DNA of 64,000 nucleotides from assembly GCA_950097015.1 (NCBI GenBank), contig CATNEN010000005.1, positions 310,001-374,000 on the forward strand, in the 5' to 3' direction. Within the stretch, counting starts at the first letter, position 1, and every line of letters starts with the position of its first letter. The notes below the pieces were generated by a model, which ran no database searches, had not been told where the DNA came from, and saw only the letters and a program-made list of their open reading frames with translations. Source of the stretch: Macrostomum hystrix (taxonomy: Eukaryota; Platyhelminthes; Macrostomidae). This document shows, piece after piece, positions 57,501 to 64,000 of the stretch. Position numbers and translations under genes: made by a program.

Positions 57501-60500
57501 TGAGAACTTCAGTCTGAGGATCTGGGAGAATCTGACGATTTAGGAGAATGAGAACTTAAGTCTGAGGATCTGGGAGAATGAGAACTTAAGTCTGAGGATC
57601 TGGGAGAATGAGAACTTTAATCTGACGATTTAGGAGAATGAGAACTTAAGTCTGAGGATCTGGGAGAATGAGAACTTTAATCTGACGATTTAGGAGAATG
57701 AGAACTTAAGTCTGAGGATCTGGGAGAATGAGAACTTTAGTCTGAGGATCTGGGAGAATGAGAACTTTAATCTGATGATCTGGGAGAATGAGAACTTTAA
57801 TCTGACGATTTAGGAGAATGAGAACTTAAGTCTGAGGATCTGGGAGAATGAGAACTTTAATCTGACGATTTAGGAGAATGAGAACTTAAGTCTGAGGATC
57901 TGGGTGAATGAGAACTTTAGTCTGAGGATCTGGGAGAATGAGAACTTAAGTCTGAGGATCTGGGAGAATGAGAACTTTAGTCTGAGGATCTGGGACAATG
58001 AGAACTTTAATCTGATGATCTGGGAGAATGAGAACTTTAATCTGATGATCTGGGAGAATGAGAACTTTAATCTGATGATCTGGGAGAATGAGAACTTTAA
58101 TCTGATGATCTGGGAGAATGAGAACTTTAATCTGATGATCTGGGAGCATGAGAACTTTAATCTGATGATCTGGGAGAATGAGAACTTTAATATGATGATG
58201 TGGGAGAATGAGAACTTTAATCTGATGATCTGGGAGAATGAGAACTTTAATCTGATGATCTGGGAGAATGAGAACTATAATCTGAGGATCTGGGAGGATG
58301 AGAACTTTAGTCTGAGGATCTGGGAGAATTAGAACTTCAATCTGAGGATCTGGGAGAATGAGAACTATAATCTGAGGATCTGGGAGAATGAGAACTTAAG
58401 TCTGAGGATCTGGGACAATTAGAACTTTAATCTGATGATCTGGGAGAATGAGAGCTTCAATCTGAGGATCTGGGAGAATGAGAACTTAAGTCTGAGGATC
58501 TGGGAGGATGAGAACTTCAATCTGATGATCTGGGAGGATGAGAGCTTCAATCTGAGGATCTGGGAGAATGAGAACTATAATCTGAGGATCTGGGAGAATG
58601 AGAACTCTAATCTGAGGATCTGGGAGAATGAGAACTATAATCTGAGGATCTGGGAGAATGAGAACTTTAATCTGATGATCTGGGAGAATGAGAACTTTAG
58701 TCTGAGGATCTGGGACAATGAGAACTATAATCTGATGATCTGGGAGAATGAGAGCTTCAATCTGAGGATCTGGGAGAATGAGAACTTAAGTCTGAGGATC
58801 TGGGAGGATGAGAACTTCAATCTGATGATCTGGGAGGATGAGAGCTTTAATCTGAGGATCTGGGAGAATGAGAACTATAATCTGAGGATCTGGGAGAATG
58901 AGAACTCTAATCTGAGGATCTGGGAGAATGAGAACTATAATCTGAGGATCTGGGAGAATGAGAACTTTAGTCTGAGGATCTGGGACAATGAGAACTTTAA
59001 TCTGATGATCTGGGAGAATGAGAGCTTCAATCTGAGGATCTGGGAGAATGAGAACTTAAGTCTGAGGATCTGGGAGGATGAGAACTTCAATCTGATGATC
59101 TGGGAAGATGAGAGCTTCAATCTGTGGATCTGGGAGAATGAGAACTTTAATCTGAGGATCTGGGAGAATGAGAACTTTAATCTGATGATCTGGGAGAATG
59201 AGAACTTTAATCTGATGATCTGGGAGAATGAGAACTTTAATCTGATGATCTGGGAGAATGAGAACTTTAATCTGATGATCTGGGAGAATGAGAACTTTAA
59301 TCTGATGATCTGGGAGCATGAGAACTTTAATCTGATGATCTGGGAGAATGAGAACTTTAATATGATGATGTGGGAGAATGAGAACTTTAATCTGATGATC
59401 TGGGAGAATGAGAACTTTAATCTGATGATCTGGGAGAATGAGAACTATAATCTGAGGATCTGGGAGGATGAGAACTTTAGTCTGAGGATCTGGGAGAATT
59501 AGAACTTCAATCTGAGGATCTGGGAGAATGAGAACTATAATCTGAGGATCTGGGAGAATGAGAACTTAAGTCTGAGGATCTGGGACAATTAGAACTTTAA
59601 TCTGATGATCTGGGAGAATGAGAGCTTCAATCTGAGGATCTGGGAGAATGAGAACTTAAGTCTGAGGATCTGGGAGGATGAGAACTTCAATCTGTGGATC
59701 TGGGAGAATGAGAACTTTAATCTGAGGATCTGGGAGAATGAGAACTTTAATCTGATGATCTGGGAGAATGAGAACTTTAATCTGATGATCTGGGAGAATG
59801 AGAACTTTAATCTGATGATCTGGGAGAATGAGAACTTTAATCTGATGATCTGGGAGAATGAGAACTATAATCTGATGATCTGGGAGAATGAGAACTTTAA
59901 TCTGAGGATCTGGGAGAATGAGAACTATAATCTGAGGATCTGGGAGAATGAGAACTTTAATCTGAGGATCTGGGAGAATGAGAACTATAATCTGAGGATC
60001 TGGGAGAATGAGAACTTTAATCTGAGGATCTGGGAGAATGAGAACTATAATCTGATGATCTGGGAGAATGAGAACTTTAATCTGATGATCTGGGAGAATG
60101 AGAACTATAATCTGAGGATCTGGGAGAATGAGAACTTTAATCTGAGGATCTGCGAGAATGAGAACTTTAATCTGAGGATCTGGGAGAATGAGAACTATAA
60201 TCTGAGGATCTGGGAGAATGAGAACTTTAATCTGAGGATCTGGGAGAATGAGAACTTTAATCTGAGGATCTGGGAGAATGAGAACTTTAATCTGATGATC
60301 TGGGAGAATGAGAACTATAATCTGATGATCTGGGAGAATGAGAACTATAATCTGAGGATCTGGGAGAATGAGAACTTTAATCTGAGGATCTGGGAGAATG
60401 AGAACTTTAATCTGATGATCTGGGAGAATGAGAACTTTAATCTGATGATCTGGGAGAATGAGAACTATAATCTGATGATCTGGGAGAATGAGAACTATAA

Positions 60501-63022
60501 TCTGAGGATCTGGGAGAATGAGAACTTTAATCTGAGGATCTGCGAGAATGAGAACTTTAGTCTGAGGATCTGGGAGAATGAGAACTTTAATCTGATGATC
60601 TGGGAGAATGAGAGCTTCAATCTGAGGATCTGGGAGAATGAGAACTATAATCTGAGGATCTGGGAGAATGAGAACTTTAATCTGATGATCTGGGAGAATG
60701 AGAACTTTAGTCTGAGGATCTGGGACAATGAGAACTTTAATCTGATGATCTGGGAGAATGAGAGCTTCAATCTGAGGATCTGGGAGAATGAGAACTTCAA
60801 TCTGAGGATCTGGGAGAATGAGAACTTCAGTGTTAGGATGAGAACTTCAGTATGACAAAAAATGAGAACAAACACATGGTACAGAAATTTTGAGAAAAAA
60901 ATCTGTGATTAGAGAATGAGCAACCAGATTAGAAATCACCGAGAAATTACTGATTAGATTAGACATCCATGTGAGATGTCCTGACAAACAGGCAGACAGA
61001 AAGACAGACAGACAGACAGGCAGACAGACAGGCAGACAGACAGGCAGGCAGACAGACAGGCAGACAGACAGGACAGGCAGACAGAAAGACAGGCAGACAG
61101 ACAGGCAGACAGAAAGACAGGCAGACAGACAGACAGACAGACAGACAGACAGGACAGGCAGACAGAAAGACAGGCAGACAGACAGGCAGACAGAAAGACA
61201 GGCAGACAGACAGACAGACAGACAGACAAAAAACTTAAACAAATGCAAACACATATATTTTTGAAAACGTAAACGAGATAAATATAATACGTTGAGTGGT
61301 AGCAGCAGTAGTTGCATATATATTTAATGAATAAAAATTATTACCAGTTTATTACAAAAATTGCACTTTAAGAGCACAACTTAGAGGTTAGAAAAATACA
61401 TGTTCAGTGCGCTGATGTAGATAAATGAAAAGAACAAAAAACAGAACACATAACAACCGCCGCTGCTGCAGTTCTGGTAGCCGCTTTTCAGCTGGAGAAA
61501 CTGCGATTAGGGCGGACTCATTGACCGAATTCATTTTTTGAGTCGAATTATAACAGACAGATATACAGACAGGCGGATAAAAAACTTAAACAAATGCAAA
61601 CTTCTATTGATTCTAAAACGTTAACGAGATAAATATAATACGTTGAGTGGTAGCAGCAGTAATTGCGTACATATTTAATGAATAATAAATTAATAAAGTT
61701 AATTACAAATTACAAAATCTGCTGTTAAAAAAGCAGAGTATACAAAATACGAAAGGTTGAAAAAAATACACAATTTTATTGCACTGATTTAGATAAATTA
61801 GCAGAACATAAAACACAAATCAAGACCAGTTCAGTTAGGAAAACATATTTAACAAGTGGGTTCAACGCTGGACGGCAGATTCTCTGATCACCGAGCCGAG
61901 CCAGGAACCTGGCAGGCAGTTGGGATAAAATATGTTACAGAAACAGCTGATCATTGTCTTCATAGGCTTGGTTCTGAAGGTCTGGCCCCTTCATAAACAA
62001 TTTCCAAACTTTCCAAACTATCCCCCTCCTTCCCAAACTACCCCTCCCCTTACCAAACTACCCCTCTCCTTCCCAAACTATCCCTCTCCTTCCCAAACTA
62101 CCCCTCTCCTTCCCAAACTACCCCTCTCCTTCCCAAACTACCCCTCTCCTTCCCAAACTACCCCTCTCCTTCCCAAACTACCCCTCTCCTTCCCAAACTA
62201 CCCCTCTCCTTCCCAAACTACCCCTCTCCTTCCCAAACTACCCCTCTCCTTCCCAAACTACCCCTCTCCTTCCCAAACTACCCCTCTCCTTCCCAAACTA
62301 CCACTCTCCTTCCCAAACTACCCCTCTCCTTCCCAAACTACCCCTCTCCTTCACAACAACTCCAAGAAACTTCACTCACAGTTAAATTTGAAGCGACAGG
62401 CGGCAATTCGCGAATGGAGAATTTTTCTAGCATTCTCTTCCTCTGCTCAGAGTAGCACTGCATAGCGGCTAGTTCGCGTCGCAACGATCGCAGCAGATTG
62501 TAATCGGCGCTCTGAGCTCGCTGCAGTACAGGCAGGCTGGCGTAGTGACGCAGTCGGTTGTCGATGCGCAACAGGGCTGAATCTAATTCAGCGCAGCACT
62601 CGCGATTCTGACGTTTAAGTAGTTCAAGATCCTCTAGGCTGCCGATGCAGTGGAGGCGGTAGGACTCCTCGCGACTTTGGCAACGGGCGAACCGCTGCTG
62701 CTGCTGCTGTTTCGGTAGCTGCTTTTCAGTTGGAGGATCTGCGATTAGGGCATAATCAAGGACAGAATTAAATTAACGAGTCAAAATAATAAAAAGAGAG
62801 ACAGAGACAGGCAGGCAAAGACAGACAGACGGACAGAAAGACAGAAAGACAGAGAGACAGATAGACAGACAGACAGACAGACACACAGACAGACAGGCTG
62901 ACAGACAGGCAGACAGATAGACAGACAGGCTGACAGATAGACAGACAGGCTGACAGACAGACAGACAGATAGACAGACAGGCTGACAGGCTGACAGGCAG
63001 ACAGACAGACAGACAGACAGAC

Positions 63023-63053
<31 letters not shown>

Positions 63054-63200
63054 TAGGTTGACAGGCTGACAGACAGACAGACAGACAGACAGACAGGCTG
63101 ACAGACAGGCAGACAGACAGACACAGACAGACAGGCTGACAGACAGGCAGACAGACAGGCTAACAGACAGGCAGACAGATAGACAGACAGGCTGACAGGC

Positions 63201-63239
<39 letters not shown>

Positions 63240-64000
63240 TAGTATAGGAGATGCATGTAATTTTGAAACAACAGATGCAAAATAAAGGAAACTTAAAGCG
63301 AGGAAATAACTAGGCAATTATTTAAATCTAAAAAAACAAAAGACAACCTAATGATATTAAGCAATTTAACTAACCCCAAAAGTTACAAAGGAAAATAGAC
63401 GTGCAAACAACACTAACTGAACTACTAGCATGCCCGAGACATGCTACTTACAATCGTCAATTTGAACTAGATCGCGTTTTAAAGACTTAGGCCAAGGATT
63501 TGGCAATCGTTTGTAATATAGCCACAGCATGTTGTTACTGCTGCTGCTGTTGCTGTGACTCTCAGCTTTAAAAAGAAGACAAGTAGAGTGATAATTAAAA
63601 AATATAGTTTAAAAAATGATTTTTAAAAATACGATAAAAAACTCACCAGTTTTGGGACATTGTTGCACAGTCTGTGAAGCAGTCGATTTAGTAGCGAATT
63701 GGCAGATTCTATTCAGCCTAGTATTATTATCCGATTGTCTCAATTGTTTAACTAGCTGATCGGTGTCTAGAACAGCGGCAGTTAAACTGACTCGAAGACG
63801 CGCCAAAGCCGACGTCATGGTCAATAATTCGTCGCAGATTCCATTGTCGACTAATTTGTTATTATTTCTGTTGCCATTAGAAACCTGAGTTAGCAAAGGC
63901 AGAGGCGATAGGCTAAAATAATATGAGCCAGAAGAGCGAGACGACGAACTTGAAGTCGACGAAGAGCAAGACGACGAAAACGACGTGTCTTCGCCGTGAA
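39594..64000 (-). CDS. Coiled-coil protein 2, 3' part (5' end outside window)
   Basis: Exons on the minus strand: >64000-63647, 63565-63452, 62738-62380, 41542-41231, 40591-40478, 40133-39594 (TAA/TAG-type stop at the low end). Phases join (1, 1, 0, 0, 0). The first visible exon is Ser-rich, then helical ([20 protein letters not shown]). Exon 62738-62380 holds the domain shared with coiled-coil protein 1 ([46 protein letters not shown]). The C-terminal exon has coiled coil ([20 protein letters not shown]), a poly-Gly run, a Ser/Thr-rich stretch and a poly-Gln run near the end. One intron is 20.8 kb and almost entirely repeats. I do not recognise the family. Confidence 0.78.
40193..40302. repeat. 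21-bp intronic repeat
   Basis: Five copies of AAATTCATGATTGCAATTCT plus C, in the intron 40134-40477. Confidence 0.93.
40330..40425. repeat. 23-bp intronic repeat
   Basis: Four copies of CACCCACCCCCAAATCCATG plus GTT, directly after the 21-bp repeat in the same intron. Confidence 0.93.
40660..40866 (-). mobile_element. SINE family A, copy with tRNA-like head
   Basis: On the minus strand: GGGGGTTGTAGCCTAGCGG (A-box), GGTCGGAGGTTCGAATCC (B-box), ATTGCTTCAGTTCAC and the GTCCATGGACTG palindrome. It lies in the intron 40592-41230 of coiled-coil gene 2, same strand. Confidence 0.75.
41893..60838. repeat. 19-kb satellite-like array of 30-bp units
   Basis: About 630 units of GAGGATCTGGGAGAATGAGA plus ACTTTAATCT. 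Variants at fixed positions (TTT/TAT/TTC/TTAAG, GAGG/GATG/GACG, GAG/GAC/GAT) recur in the same order, giving higher-order repeats. A marker unit with ATGATGTGGG starts at 44581, 45751, 48049, 50329, 52099, 54487, 56257, 58195 and 59365. Open plus-strand frames ([10 protein letters not shown] decapeptide) follow from the 30-base period. It fills most of the intron 41543-62379. Confidence 0.98.
60991..61232. repeat. CAGACA-type microsatellite
   Basis: CAGACAGACAGG and CAGAAAGACAGG words in a composite array. A block containing ACAGGACAGGCAGACAGAAA is present twice. Confidence 0.93.
61233..61840. repeat. Tandem duplication with a copied exon fragment
   Basis: ACTTAAACAAATGCAAAC followed by TATAATACGTTGAGTGGTAG occurs at about 61228-61320 and 61580-61680. 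Between them, 61451-61560 matches the 5' edge of the 62738-62380 exon, including the acceptor and AAAAGC.GCTACC. So part of the neighbouring gene was copied along with intron sequence. Confidence 0.75.
62001..62355. repeat. 20-bp intronic minisatellite
   Basis: About 17 copies of CCCCTCTCCTTCCCAAACTA, pyrimidine-rich on the plus strand, ending 25 bases from the donor side of exon 62738-62380. Confidence 0.95.
62805..63243. repeat. CAGACAGACAGGCTGA microsatellite
   Basis: Composite tetranucleotide array with GGCTGA and GATAGA interruptions, in the intron 62739-63451. Same motif family as 60991-61232. Confidence 0.94.

Noticed and set aside
41893-60855. Long plus-strand open frames (up to 416 codons of [10 protein letters not shown] repeats)
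   Set aside because: The 30-base period keeps a frame open by itself, TAG stops recur at several unit variants, and the array lies within an intron of a gene on the other strand.
60991-63243. Cysteine-rich frames ([11 protein letters not shown]) in the CAGACA arrays
   Set aside because: Translations of a simple tetranucleotide repeat.

Overview
This is nuclear DNA of an animal. Evidence: protein-coding exons bounded by GT-AG introns, tRNA-derived SINEs, an intron-encoded box C/D snoRNA cluster, and very abundant minisatellites. All recognisable genes lie on the minus strand. GC-rich exons sit in AT-rich introns, and several genes have a splice-acceptor-like site just upstream of the start codon, which would fit spliced-leader trans-splicing. 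An invertebrate, perhaps a lophotrochozoan or flatworm, is my inference; nothing here fixes the species.

Layout by coordinate: (1) 4-5908, a four-exon gene for a KY/hillarin-type transglutaminase-like protein whose catalytic residues appear to be missing, ending in a long Lys-Gln-Glu heptad helix; each intron carries a minisatellite and two also carry SINEs. (2) 5987-9955, two minisatellites sharing a core motif. (3) 12794-13339, a complete 181-residue MCTS1 homologue (translation re-initiation factor). (4) About 13895-23300, the standout feature: a non-coding snoRNA host gene with about 20 tiny exons and 26 box C/D snoRNA-like elements, mostly one per intron. Antisense elements match 18S rRNA, 28S rRNA and U6 snRNA, and five snoRNA families occur twice in the same order. 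(5) 23.8-27.7 kb, a GC-rich coding-like remnant and two minisatellites. (6) 27829-34802, a complete ten-exon coiled-coil gene of 988 residues, with most introns holding a private minisatellite. (7) 35.4-38.1 kb, a 21-bp array with an internal ~650-bp duplication. (8) 39594 to beyond the right edge, the 3' part of a second coiled-coil gene sharing one domain with the first; its 20.8-kb intron is mostly a 19-kb array of 30-bp units with higher-order structure.

Functionally, the host gene would make guide RNAs for rRNA and U6 2'-O-methylation, and MCTS1, next to it on the same strand, acts in translation. Whether they share regulation is unknown. The KY-like and coiled-coil genes look cytoskeletal or structural. 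Exon borders were read by eye from splice consensus and reading-frame continuity. rRNA and U6 target matches are from memory and need an alignment.
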